Below, one piece after another: positions 1 to 10,600 of a DNA stretch of 64,000 nt. The stretch lies in NCBI RefSeq assembly GCF_000516985.1, contig NW_006917107.1, positions 62,001 through 126,000 on the forward strand. The letters run 5' to 3'. How positions within the stretch are numbered: position 1 is the first letter of the stretch; the number at the start of each line of letters is the position of its first letter. This DNA is from Pestalotiopsis fici W106-1 (Eukaryota; Ascomycota; Sordariomycetes; Amphisphaeriales; Sporocadaceae). Under the pieces are notes generated by a model. It was given only the letters and a program-made list of their open reading frames with translations. It was not told the origin of the DNA and did no database searches. The position numbers and the translations under genes were made by a program.

Positions 1-466
1 GACAGGAATTGATCCGCCTCGTTGTGACTATATCTCTAGCGGTTCTGGAATGCTTGCTGCAGCATCAACTCTAGCACTTGGGGGGCCTGCAGTTATCACA
101 CGCTCTCGCAATTCGTCAGAAGCGAGATGACTTTTGTTGAATTGTAAAAATTACTGCTCTAAGATGACCCAAATGAAACTGTGAATGCCTGACGAGAACA
201 AGTCCTTGGCATCTCGAATCAACGGCTGAAATATGGCCAGCTATAACATTGACTGAGAGACGGGAACCACTGGCATGGATCTCCCCTGGCACTTGGCTAG
301 TTCCGCTTATTGTTTACACACCATGCGATAAGATTAAGCTAAGCTACCGAGCAATTCAACCCCGCCAAACGACGGTGCATTTGGCAGCCTCATCTCCTTG
401 AATCTTGGACCGTCAGCTCTTTCTTTTTCCCATTACGAGTTTGACTCGTCATAGCATGTCTTGAGA

Positions 467-1468
467 ATGCGTGGACGAGGTGGACGCGGCGGTGCCAGGG
501 GAGGTTATCGCGGCGGCAAAGCACCATCATCTGCCCCATGGAGCCGCCTGAAGCCAGTCGAGCTCGATCCGCTAGAAGCCATGGGACTGCCCTCAAAGGG
601 TGATGACAGACTGCTGGACCTCAAAACCCAAGAACGATACTATACAAAGATTGTTGAGCGCTACATGACCTTCTGCTCCGACGCTGGCGAACGAGAAGAA
701 CTACTACGACGCTTTGCTTCACTCAACTTGACGACACAAAACCCGTATCCCAACGACAAGACAACAACCACACATGCACAATCAACGCCTCACTTGACAT
801 CTGCGAGACCGCATCCTCATCATGCTACCACCGCCCCTCCCGGAGTGCCGCTCAAACCATCGGGGATTTCGAGCAACACCAAGGGTCTTTCCGACGTCCT
901 TGCGGCCCTGAGGAAATTGCGCGAGGGCATAGTCGCATCAAAGCGCGCCGACGACTTTGCCGTGCAGGCATACCTGTTCTGCATACGGTTGGCGGTGCTC
1001 GTCAAAAACCCCGAAACCTACCATCCATCGATCTTGCATCTCCTGCGCCGCATACACCCCCGGCACCCGATGACGAGCATCGAGACGAGCGAGGTGGTGG
1101 GCTACTTGATCCTAGATACGGCGTGTCGTCGTAGCGACCTCGCTGAGGCTTACACCCTACGACATCGGTACAGGCTGCGGGATCCCAAGGTGGACGGCGT
1201 GCTGGAGGCGCTGACGCACGACAACTACATGCTGTTGAAGCGGCTACGCATGAGCGCCGACGGGCACAAGGCCAAGCTGCTCGAGTACGCCGAGGAGGCC
1301 ATGCGGCGACACGCGCTGAAGTGCTTTGGTCGCAGCTATCTGAGCGTGGACTTGGCCTTTCTCGAAAAGTGCACCGACGCCAATTGGATGGACCTGATCA
1401 GCAACGAAAAGGTTGGCTGGGAACTAGAGGGCAGCATGGTTGTCATTAGAAAGGTCAAGGGTAGGTAA
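467..1468 (+). CDS. CSN8/PSMD8/eIF3K-fold domain protein
   Basis: Single-exon gene of 333 aa. The start is the ATG at 467, which opens an RGG-rich N-terminus (RGRGGRGGARGGYRGG, about residues 2-17), a typical RNA-binding or methylated tail. After a variable low-complexity stretch (about residues 90-135) comes an all-helical region with the conserved signatures DFAVQAYLFCIRL, YHPSILHLLRRIHP and KCFGRSYLSVDL, ending in IRKVKGR. From memory of the family this matches fungal CSN8/PSMD8/EIF3K-domain proteins, PCI/winged-helix scaffold folds found in the COP9 signalosome, the proteasome lid and eIF3. The RGG head is a fungal feature and hints at an RNA or translation role rather than a core signalosome subunit, but this is inference. 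No intron is needed. Confidence 0.8.
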   Translation: MRGRGGRGGARGGYRGGKAPSSAPWSRLKPVELDPLEAMGLPSKGDDRLLDLKTQERYYTKIVERYMTFCSDAGEREELLRRFASLNLTTQNPYPNDKTTTTHAQSTPHLTSARPHPHHATTAPPGVPLKPSGISSNTKGLSDVLAALRKLREGIVASKRADDFAVQAYLFCIRLAVLVKNPETYHPSILHLLRRIHPRHPMTSIETSEVVGYLILDTACRRSDLAEAYTLRHRYRLRDPKVDGVLEALTHDNYMLLKRLRMSADGHKAKLLEYAEEAMRRHALKCFGRSYLSVDLAFLEKCTDANWMDLISNEKVGWELEGSMVVIRKVKGR

Positions 1469-1907
1469 ATCATTGTGGGCTCTTCTACGGGACGGCGTTT
1501 AGGTAGCTCAAAGGGCAACATATATATCTATACCCCGCGGGAATATTAAATCATGTGGTGCTATTCACGGCGTTTCTTGTTTGCAATATCATCCCTTAAT
1601 TTGTGTTGTTTCTGAAAGATAGCGGATCCCAATTAGCGGTTGGAATAAGTCATTGTGCGCCTATGTTCCAGGCAGCCTCCAACTCGAGGCCCCAACGGCA
1701 CCATGCACTTTCTATGAGTCATCATACTTCAAAACAACAGGCATGAGCCACATGCACCTGTATTCAGGCTGGCCACGATGGTGAATCCTCATCTATGCAT
1801 GCCCCATTTGGCTTTAGTAGCTCCGCATTTGACCATCAAACTGTGTCCACTCTGATTACGCTATATAGAGGTGTATAGAAACCCTCTCGCACCAACAAAG
1901 TAAGCCC
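1469..1907. other. Intergenic, no gene seen
   Basis: About 440 bp between the RGG protein and the tRNA. It holds the 3' flank of the upstream gene. No coding signal or repeat was recognised. Confidence 0.6.
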
Positions 1908-1991
1908 ATTCTGTTAGTGTAGGGGTTAGCACGTGGGATTTTGAGGATGACCTGATTTCCCGAGTCCCCGGTTCGAATCCGGGACGGAATG
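1908..1991 (+). tRNA. tRNA-Gln (anticodon UUG) with a 12-nt intron
   Basis: Folded by eye into a full cloverleaf of 72 nt plus a 12-nt intron. Acceptor ATTCTGT (1908-1914) pairs with ACGGAAT (1984-1990) with one G-U, and the discriminator is G1991. T8 and A9 are in place. The D arm is GTG/CAC around TAGGGGTTAG. The anticodon stem TGGGA (1934-1938) pairs with TCCCG (1958-1962). The anticodon is TTG at 1941-1943, A37 is at 1944, and a putative intron at 1945-1956 sits at the canonical 37/38 position. The T arm is CCCGG TTCGAAT CCGGG. The B box GGTTCGAATCC and an A-box-like TAGTGTAGGGG are present. A T-rich tract follows (GGTTTTTTGCCCTTTTC). The isotype comes only from the anticodon. Confidence 0.78.
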
Positions 1992-2641
1992 TATCCAGAA
2001 TGTGGTTTTTTGCCCTTTTCTTTTTCTACTGACCAAATATATCGCATCCTAATATTTCATTTCATTTGATCCCCCTACTTTGCCTTGGAGCAATCCTCGT
2101 ATCCCGTTGCTGTGGTCCTGCGAAGCACCCGTCGACCTGCTTTTTTGCTCAATAAAAAGTGGATATATTCAGTTTTGAGCTCGTGCAGCTGTTTTCAAAA
2201 TATTCATACTATCATGTGCCGAAAAGAATGCAGTCGGCCCGCAGTGTCGATTTGCCAGTTGGGTGTCGAGCTCAAAATGAAAGTTCATGACAATTACGGC
2301 TCCTTCAGTCTAAATCCTTCCGCTGAAGTGACTTTTTACGTGTCAACCTGCTTAAAAATGTGCTACAAAATTTGCTGCCTCAATGTTTAATAGCGAATCT
2401 GACAATGGCAGTCTTTCTTTATCGAGTACCCAGTATTCATAAAATGCGGCCTTGTCACAATCCCCTTATTTCTTTGTGACCTGCCATATATAATCCCTAC
2501 CTGAATCAATTCTTTGCGTTGGGTGCAGATTCTGCAAGACCTGGATTTCATTCTCACCAGCTTGGGAGCTAGGGATGGGGGAACTTCAAAATTTGCACCA
2601 CTCGAGAAGTCACAAACTTGGAACATCACGCTATAACAAAC
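1992..2641. other. Intergenic, no gene seen
   Basis: About 650 bp. The T-rich stretch at about 2002-2025 is a plausible RNA polymerase III terminator for the tRNA. Nothing else was recognised. A 159-codon minus-strand frame here lacks family features. Confidence 0.5.
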
Positions 2642-2887
2642 ATGTGCTGGAGCATACACGTGCTCAAGGTCTGCGGCTGTCCCATGGGCAGAGACTATAT
2701 TCATCGCTGCGATAACGCCATTGATGGACCGACGTGCACCAATCGTCTTACTGTCGTTCGCAGGGGGAGGGTCTGGTGCGACAATGATGGCTGCCGATAC
2801 CGAGCAGAAAGGCGCCTGATCAGAAACGATCAGTACTTGGAACAGGAAAGTCAAGACAGGGGTCAAAGGGCACAGAAGGCTTCATAA
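2642..2887 (+). CDS. Small cysteine-rich protein of unknown function
   Basis: An 81-aa frame starting MCWSIHVLKVCGC. Seven cysteines (2, 11, 13, 23, 32, 46, 51) fall in a spaced pattern with CGC near the N-terminus, a central HRC, then C-x9 and C-x4-C groups followed by a basic, glutamine-rich tail. This resembles a loose class of small hypothetical fungal proteins with a CGC/HRC pattern, possibly metal-binding. There is no signal peptide, so it is not an obvious secreted effector. The ATG at 2642 was chosen because the cysteine pattern begins there. It is short and unsupported by introns or a known domain, so it may not be expressed. Confidence 0.4.
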   Translation: MCWSIHVLKVCGCPMGRDYIHRCDNAIDGPTCTNRLTVVRRGRVWCDNDGCRYRAERRLIRNDQYLEQESQDRGQRAQKAS

Positions 2888-3061
2888 ATCAGTGTGGCTG
2901 TGAAAAACTCGCATATCCGTTAAGACCAAGGCGAATTAGACTATTTTGAAATTATGTACCCAGACATGGTCCTTGACAGAGAGCTTTGTGAATTTTTGTG
3001 TGAGGTTTCAGGGAAGGGATTATACCATGGCAAGCTGAAAGCATATCGTCCACTAATAAAT

Positions 3062-5092
3062 TCACTGCGAGTCGCTCGCCTTTTCGCCCTTTGTGTCCAT
3101 TGTGTTTGCGGAAACCATTTCACGGCCAACGTCCATGTCTGATACGGACTGACCATCAATTCTTGGCGAAGCGTGGTCATCCAGTAGTTCTAGAACATAT
3201 GGAGCTCCTGGAGGTGGGAATACCAAGCAAATCAGATAGTAGACCAATCCAGAACCGCAGAAGCCGACAATCCAAGTGACCTGGAACGTTCTTGTCCAAC
3301 CCACACCATAGCTTTGGCCATTCATGGCACCAATAAACCCGGCTATTGTAACAACTATTAGCAAAATATTATCAAGAAAGGCAAGTCATGTGGCAACACT
3401 TACGGAAGGATGCCCATATTGTCACAGCCCAGGAAACAAAAGCTCTCCAGTTGAGACCAGCAGTGTACCAGTAAATATTGTCTTCCTTTCCTTTGTAGAG
3501 GTCTGGGATTTTCCATCTAAGCCTGCGGACTACCCAAAAGTCCACCGCATTGATACCGGCGAGTGGTGATACAAACATGCCAAACGAGTTGAGCACGCTG
3601 ATAAACAGTCCCGCCTGGTTCACAAATCGCCAAGGCTGAATCAGGTATCCGACGACACACATGATGAGCGATCCCCGCGTCACGTCGATGTACTTGGGCG
3701 CCATGGAGGCGAGATCCATGCCGCACGCGACGGAGTTTTGGACAAGGTTGATGGTTATCTGGCTGGCAAAGAACCCGAGCCCAGCAAAGAAAGTCCCAGC
3801 GCGCGTGGTAGCACTGTAGTCTTGTGTTTGTAGATAGTCTAGGAGGGAAATCGGATTCCATACGGTCGAGCTGCTGCCGCTGAGGGAACTTGGATACATG
3901 GCGGCAATGGCGCTTGTGACGGCGATGCCCATGACTGCGCACACGATTCCGGCGATGGGCCCCGTGATCAGTTGGTTAGCAACGACTGCGGTCCTCGACT
4001 TTGTGAAGCGCGTCCAGTCGGCTTGGCGGATACAGGCACCGGTCCACGCTCCCGCGACGGCGCTTATGGCTTGCAATATTCGGACGATCTCTCACTGTAA
4101 TGGATTAGCATTCGCACAGTTTTCTCTCAATCATCTCAGTATGACATGCCTTGCTGAGATTGTTTTTGAAGGCGCTAAGAAGGAAGCTCCGTGATTTTGG
4201 GACATTGCCCAAATAAATAGCCCGAACATGGTGATTGTGACCCAGACCTGAGAAATCCACACGTGTCTAGACAGCTTGGAGGGGTGAATGAACATCATCG
4301 ATGTGAATATGACGATGTAGATGATGAATCCAATCAACTGCTTAGTAGTGATGCCAGAAGATGCTGAACGAGGTAAGCACGAGCATGCTTAAGAATTTCC
4401 AGGCACAACAATTTCCATTCGAGGGCACTTACTCGGTATGGTGTTCTCCAGATTTCGAAAGCTTGGAAAGATGGCTGAGAGTACAATGTTTGCTGCTAAA
4501 CCGCCCCAGTATGATTGAATGCCAAAGAAGATGAAGTTGACAAAGCACTTGGAGTGCGTTAGTGTAAGTATCCGAGGTTCTCTGGTGTCTTGGAATTACC
4601 TTGAGCATACTAGCAAACGAGGGTTTCAGTATAGTCTCATGACTGTAGGTACCATTGTTGAAGACTTACATGACAAAGTACGACCCGTACATGCCAAAGG
4701 TGGTACGACTAATCATGGGGAAGCCAAGGTGATACCTAATGCCAGGCTCGCCACTGACGAAGGCAACGAGCGCAGCAATAACCACACCCACTGCTATAGC
4801 GCCTATTGTGGCTCCGGCATCGAGACCGTTGGCCAGGTTGCTGGCACCCAGCGACCATGTTGTAGTGTTGAAGCCAACTGCTAGCCTAGAGAGAAACGTC
4901 GCGGCATGTCAGGTTGATGATCGCAGTAAAGCAGATGCCGACTTACCAGTAACCGGCATACGCCTTCCAGTCATAGGTAATTTGGTGCCTAGGAACGGGG
5001 AGCACATCTGGATTGGCCCATCTGCTATTCTGTCCTTCCTCGCTGACTTCCAGAGACTTGAATGTCCTGGGAAGTCTCAATAGTGGACCCAT
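3062..5092 (-). CDS. NCS1-family nucleobase/allantoin-type permease
   Basis: Plasma-membrane cation symporter of the Fur/Fui/Dal type, taking up uracil, uridine, allantoin or a related compound; the substrate is not readable. Seven exons join exactly in frame to 553 aa: 5092-4947, 4885-4670, 4609-4600, 4547-4433, 4363-4155, 4088-3404, 3342-3062. Family signatures are WANPDVLPVP and ITYDWKAYAGYW near the N-terminus, then RYHLGFPMISRTTFGMYGSYF, GIQSYWGG, FIIYIVIFTSMMFIHP, AGAWTG/DWTRFTKSRTA, AGLGFFASQ, NSVACGMDLAS, NSFGMFVSPLAGINAVDFW and the C-terminal PGFIGAMN block. Exon 3 is a 10-nt microexon. The intron at 4154-4089 appears to be GC-AG; this boundary is the weakest. It is divergent from the flavin-reductase-like gene. 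Confidence 0.9.
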
Positions 5093-5863
5093 ACTTGCGC
5101 TCTTGCGAGTATCACTAGAATTATGCAGGTTTCCTGGGGGCAAGTGAAAACCAGTAAGGGGGCCAGGGACATATATGTTTCGTGCATTGCTTTCGGTAGC
5201 GACTGGGGATCAATGCACCCGCTTATATGATATGCTCATGAACACAATTGACTAAACCATAAGTGGACTGAATGCGACAATGTACATAAACTCAGAAGAC
5301 TGCGCACGCAGCATGTCCAGTCTTGTTCACGGATCTCATCCGGGGTCCAACCTCTTCGGATACTTGAATATCACCCAGGGTCATTTATTGGTGCTCTTCC
5401 ACTACATGTACCGTAATGACATGCATGATTGCAGGTTGACAGCCATATCATCGGCTTGGGGAGAATATGATATGATAAGAGGTTTCTCAAAGGGGGAAGG
5501 GGGGCGACATATGATCGGCAGCTTCCATCGGATCGTCGGGTCCGGCCAACTACAGTGGAATCAAGAAGCACAACCATGCGGGATGTCCTCAAAGTACCGG
5601 TATCATCAATACTCTATTCTCGCCGGACGATACCTAGATTACAAAGCTCAGTTCTACTATGACAAAATTACATAGAGACTTGTAGCCATCTAAAAAGTTA
5701 TTGCATAGATGTATTAATTGGAATTGTGGGCTGGAGTGGGAGGGGCACGGGTAGCAGTTAGCCGCACCTATACTCCAAGTGACTATAGACCAACATCGTC
5801 GGGACTTGAATGAGGTTGAGATACATCCATAAAATTCCACAGCATCATTCAAGAGCAACAGCC
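5093..5863. promoter_or_regulatory. Shared promoter region, permease and flavoprotein
   Basis: A 771-bp gap between the two divergent starts. It holds a single GATA-type TGATAA (5473-5478), the kind of core bound by the nitrogen regulator AreA/NIT2; one site alone is weak evidence. No other gene was recognised. Confidence 0.4.
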
Positions 5864-6896
5864 ATGCCGCAAGCCGTGATCACATCAGAGCCCGTAGAGG
5901 CGCCCGATAAAGAAGCCGAGATCAAGCGCAATCCTCACGAAGACTTTGCCGCCGTGGAGGCCAGTAGGCCACCGTACAACCCGGCTCTGAAATGGGAAAT
6001 GTCAAAGACGCCGAGACCAGACTGGAAAGTCGGCGATGGCGCAACCACTGAGCACTGCAAGGACCGCAAGTTCCTGACCATCGATCCACAAGAAGATGGC
6101 CGCTCCGTCGTACTCAACTATAAGCTCATGATCTCATGCACGGTACCGAGGCCGATCGCATTGGTGAGCACTGTCACCGAGGACGGACAGACGAAGAATC
6201 TGGCGCCATTCTCGTACTTTCAGTGTGTTACAACTGATGTCAGTATGGGTTAATTCCGAAGGTATCGACGCAGAAGGGCTGATAGAAGGGTGATTGTTAC
6301 AGCCTCCGACGTATTCGCTCTCATGCTCAGGTAGAGAAGCAAACGATACTCTCACCAATATTATGGCGACCAAGGAATGCTGCATTAGTATGACTAGCGA
6401 TTGGCTGATTGAGTGAGTATTTCCACGTCCTTTTACGAGTGTAACTGATTAATTGTGAGATCAAAGGGCTGCCAACTTTACGTCTGTGAATACGCCACGT
6501 CATATATCTGAGTGGGAGTTGTCAGGATTGACCCCAGTACCGGGAGACATTGTAACGGCGCCGTATATTGCAGAATCGCCCTTTTCTGTGGAGTGCAGAC
6601 TGCTCCATCATCAGGATCTCTTCAGTGTCAAGGACTCGAGCGTGCGGACGGCTACCCTGATGATTCTCCAGGCGGTGCGCTTTCACATATGGGAGGACGT
6701 GCTCAACGACGACCGGGCGACGGCAGATATGGCCAAGCTTCGCCCCGTCTTCCGCGCTGGCGGCATCACCTACGGAACCTGCTTCAATGGTTTTGAGATA
6801 CCGCGACCGGAAGCATTCAGACACGTCAGAAAGGATCCAGAGGTGGAGGCGATTGTGCAGAAGGCTCAGGCGGCGAAAAAGTCGTCGACCATGTAA
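5864..6896 (+). CDS. Flavin-reductase-like FMN-binding split-barrel protein
   Basis: Three exons (5864-6238, 6303-6412, 6467-6896) close to 304 aa. The domain runs from about residue 80 to 280: NYKLMISCTVPRPIALVST, LAPFSYFQ, the middle exon with ANDTLTNIMATKEC, then AANFTSV, SEWELSGLTPVPG and SPFSVECRL, the order found in the flavin-reductase-like family related to DIM6/NTAB and RutF-type proteins. The usual role is FMN binding, either as an NAD(P)H:flavin reductase or a flavoprotein of unknown substrate. The ATG at 5864 has a good context (GCCATGCC) and starts the conserved N-terminus. It is divergent from the NCS1 permease. In bacterial pyrimidine catabolism RutF flavin reductase goes with the RutG permease, so a shared nitrogen-source role is possible but inferred. 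Confidence 0.85.
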
Positions 6897-7617
6897 CGCT
6901 GACCATGACTCGGCGGTATTGAGCAGTTCCTTGGAGAAGTAAGTGGTAAATTCGAGATCCGAAATCGTACAATGTGGGGTGTGGATCATCTGCTTGAAGC
7001 TTCTAAGTCATAGAACTACTTTTTATAGATAGATGATCTCAATAATTACACTGAAGATACTCAGACCAACATCAGAAACACTTGAAGCACTTTACATTTC
7101 TCCATGTCAAGCATGTCGAAGGTCTGCATTAGGTGAATGTGTACGAGGTGCCGTCTGGCCAGTCGATTGAAACCAGAAAGACCATTCTGCGGCCTAGCTA
7201 AGCCAAATCTGGCTGGTCGTCGGCGGGCCAGCAACTGAATGCGGGGCCTGCGACGCGGTCTGGAAACTCCACATCTCCGACCAGCGCGCGGAATCAACAA
7301 TAACTTTAGCAGCGCCTGATTGCCAAATCGAGGGTCAAGTCTGCGATTGTTCCGGCTCGATTATTCGCTGCGCTTACCTCAATCTCGACCCATTACACAA
7401 TCACGAAAACAACTTTCAACTGTTTGCGACCATCCCAATCGTATATATTGTTGCCCAGATTGCCGTTCTCGATCCCGTTGGCACAAGTCGCATCGCAGTT
7501 TGTTGGAGCCATGCATTTATCTTGGATCGCGACCAAGCAACCGTTCGCTTGACTGCCATTCACCCAGCCAACACCCGCCGACCCGTTCAGTTTGTCTGTT
7601 GAGGGAAGCGAGCTACC
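6897..7617. other. Intergenic, promoter/5' UTR of the 1026-aa protein
   Basis: About 720 bp. The last 300 bp are C/A-rich and look like a fungal 5' leader. No other gene was recognised. Confidence 0.45.
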
Positions 7618-10600
7618 ATGAGTTACAGCCCGCGTAGTCCGGCTGACGTGCTCGCGGCACGCCCCAACGGTGCCCCAAGTCGCATCCCAGTCCACTCCAT
7701 CGTGGGCCACAAGAGGACAGGATCTGGTCGCATCGAGTACAAGGAGAACATAATCGACGAGGAAGGTGCCCCCTTCTCACCGAAAGAGCTTCTGGGAGGA
7801 AGCGCGACCAAGCCAAGGTCCCCCTTCAGCCCGATCGCACATCCAGTCTCGAGATTGGGCCGAAACAACCCGTCTAGGCTGAGCTGGCAAGCCCCCGAGT
7901 CGCCTCACGACTCCCAGATCCCACGACCAAAGATCTCTGCATCTAACTCCGACCATCTCAACGGCCATCGAAGTGCAGGCTCACCTATGCCATCACCGGC
8001 CGACAGTGGCCGTCGGCGACGCCAGCCTCTAGGATTGAAAGCCGCATTCCAGCTCGCCGAGGTACAAGAGTCAAGAGAACGGAGCGGCTCCTCGTCTTCG
8101 AGTGAACCGATCGATCTGAGGAAAGCTTTTGAACTGGCCAATGCCGAGGCGAATGCAGTGGCGGTGGGATCACCTAGCCCGGCTCCTCGTTCCTATCGAC
8201 GTAGGGAGTCGATGGACACGAGATCGAATCAATATTTTGGCAGTGTTGGCGGCATTGACCTCGGCCAGCGCCTGAAACAGTTCGACAAGAATCACCAACT
8301 TGGTAGTGGCCATGGAGCTTCTGATGGACTTTTTACAACCAAGGGGCGCGCGGCAGTGCAAGTACCAGATAAACGCAGCCATGTGGAACGCCCACCAGAT
8401 GAGGGGGGCGGGATCTCGGATCAGGGCGTCGCTGAGCCTGATGGTGCTCTTCCGTCTCCCGACTTTGATCCTTTGCCGCCAGTTGACTATGAAGACGAGG
8501 ACGACTTTGGTAGCTCTCCGATTGTGCGGCCTACTAATCCGTCACCAGAGAAGAGTTTCAACTGGGACCTGGATGCTGACTTCACAGCTGGTGATCTGCA
8601 GGTATCCGATAGTCCTCGGATAAAACTGGGCAGAAACAACAGCGCCATCAATGATGCACCAGCAAACGGGACTCCACCGAAACGGACCAACGATAAGCTC
8701 GATAAGATCCGGCAGCTGGAAATCGAGGCTGCCAATGCTGAGATTCCCGAGGAAGAATCTAGTCTCATGTCAAGAAAAACAAATCCTAGATTGGACGAGA
8801 TTAGAGCACGGGAAATGGTGGCATTCTCTCCTCGGGCTATGGCTCAGAGCAAATTGGACGAGATTCGCGCAAAAAATGCCGAGGCTCGGTCTCGTTCATC
8901 ATCACCTGAAGAAGCAAGGAATTTTGGTGTTCAACCTACTCGAGAAAAGCCATGGAGCTTTAGTAAGGATAGGGAAAATGGCAACCTCGAAGTCGGCAAA
9001 TCTGTTTCACCCAGGCATAATGCCCGACTTGACAAATCGACAAGTGTAGATGCTCGAAACCGAGGAACAAAGGAGAGTCCTTCTTCAAAGCAATATCAGC
9101 TAGACATCAGAGACGATTCTTATGACCTGCTTCGCCGACTGACAGAGGCAACGAGCCCGCCCCAGAAGAACCCTACACAATCTCGGGAGCCTCAAGTGTC
9201 TATTGCGCCTGCTATTGACGAAATATCAAGGGAAGCCGAAAAACAGTACCCACGTCCATCTCACGAGGAACAACATTCTGGGGACATGCGAGTTAAGAGC
9301 TCCAGAGACAGACTCGGGGTTAACCTCCCCGGCATGCTTAAGAGGCATGCCGCTTCCTCAGAAACCGACCCTGTCGATCGAATCGAGGCCGAAATGGATC
9401 TCTTTGCGCTGGCTAAGTCCCAGTCGGAAAAGAGTTCACAGCGTGCTCCTTCGCCCGGTCTTTCGGAGAGGTCTGAGCCAATCGAAGAAACACCAAAGCC
9501 CAAGAATCGTGTTGACCCTCTGACACTTCCAACACCTCGCGTGACAGGGGCATATGTCGAAACTCCAGCCACGGTTAAGGTCAAGGTTGAGAGGGACTTT
9601 GATTGGTCCGATGTCGAGTCAGACACGGCAGCCTCACAGACGAAGATATTTCCCAAGCAAACAGCAGATCCGAAGGAATGGAAAGGCAAACACGGAGACA
9701 ACGACTCTTCCAAAGGAAAAGTTAATCGGCGTAGTAAGCGTCGAGTGAAACGTCGACAACCACTTGTCAATACCGCCAAAATACCAACCGTTAAAGAAGA
9801 TCTTCGCTTGATCAGGCGCCAAAATCACATTGAAGATTCGACTTTGGATGATTTTGATGAGCTACTTGACAGCTTGGATGTTGAAACAGTTGAGCAACAG
9901 CAACTGGACGACGACACTATCAAGAGCGAAGACGACTTTGATGCGAAACTCGGCCTGACAGAACAAGAGCGAGAACAGTTGGCATATGTTCGGATGAGCA
10001 AGTCGCTGAAGACGGGTCTTCAAGGTATCCGCTCTGCCAAGCAGGGCATCGAACGCTTAGAAGACAGGATATCACATTCCAAGCACAAGTCGATGCACGA
10101 CCAAGTTTCAACGAGCCTCGAGACACCAGGTGTAACGCTGGTACACCACCCGTCACTCGGTGAATCCTATGTCGCATTGCCACTATTCTATCACCGCTAC
10201 CCCAGATTCCGACTTACGCCACTGGGCCTCTTCACCCTTCTGGTAGCCATTTGGTACACTATCGAATCTGTCTTCTGTTCCCTATACGTCGACACCTACG
10301 AATGCCCTCGAGGAATGACCTGCGACTGGTCACCGAATGAGCCCTACTTTCCATATGCAGCACCCTTCATGCTTGACGAGTGGATCAGCGGCGGCAAGGG
10401 ACGTTCGTTAGTATGGCGTGTTGGTGAGGAAATCGGCGATGTGGCCGCCGAGGTAGCTGATTGGGCTACCGGCCATGACTTCACCAAGGACGAAGTCATG
10501 TACATGAATATTTGGGATAGGCGTAGGCACAGGCGCAGACTGCACAAGCGTGGCCTGCATAGAAAGTGGATCGAGCCCATACAACACAGGTTCAAGTTTC

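Noticed and set aside
2387..2866. 159-codon minus-strand frame
   Set aside because: No domain, overlaps the cysteine-rich frame on the other strand and has no typical fungal promoter.
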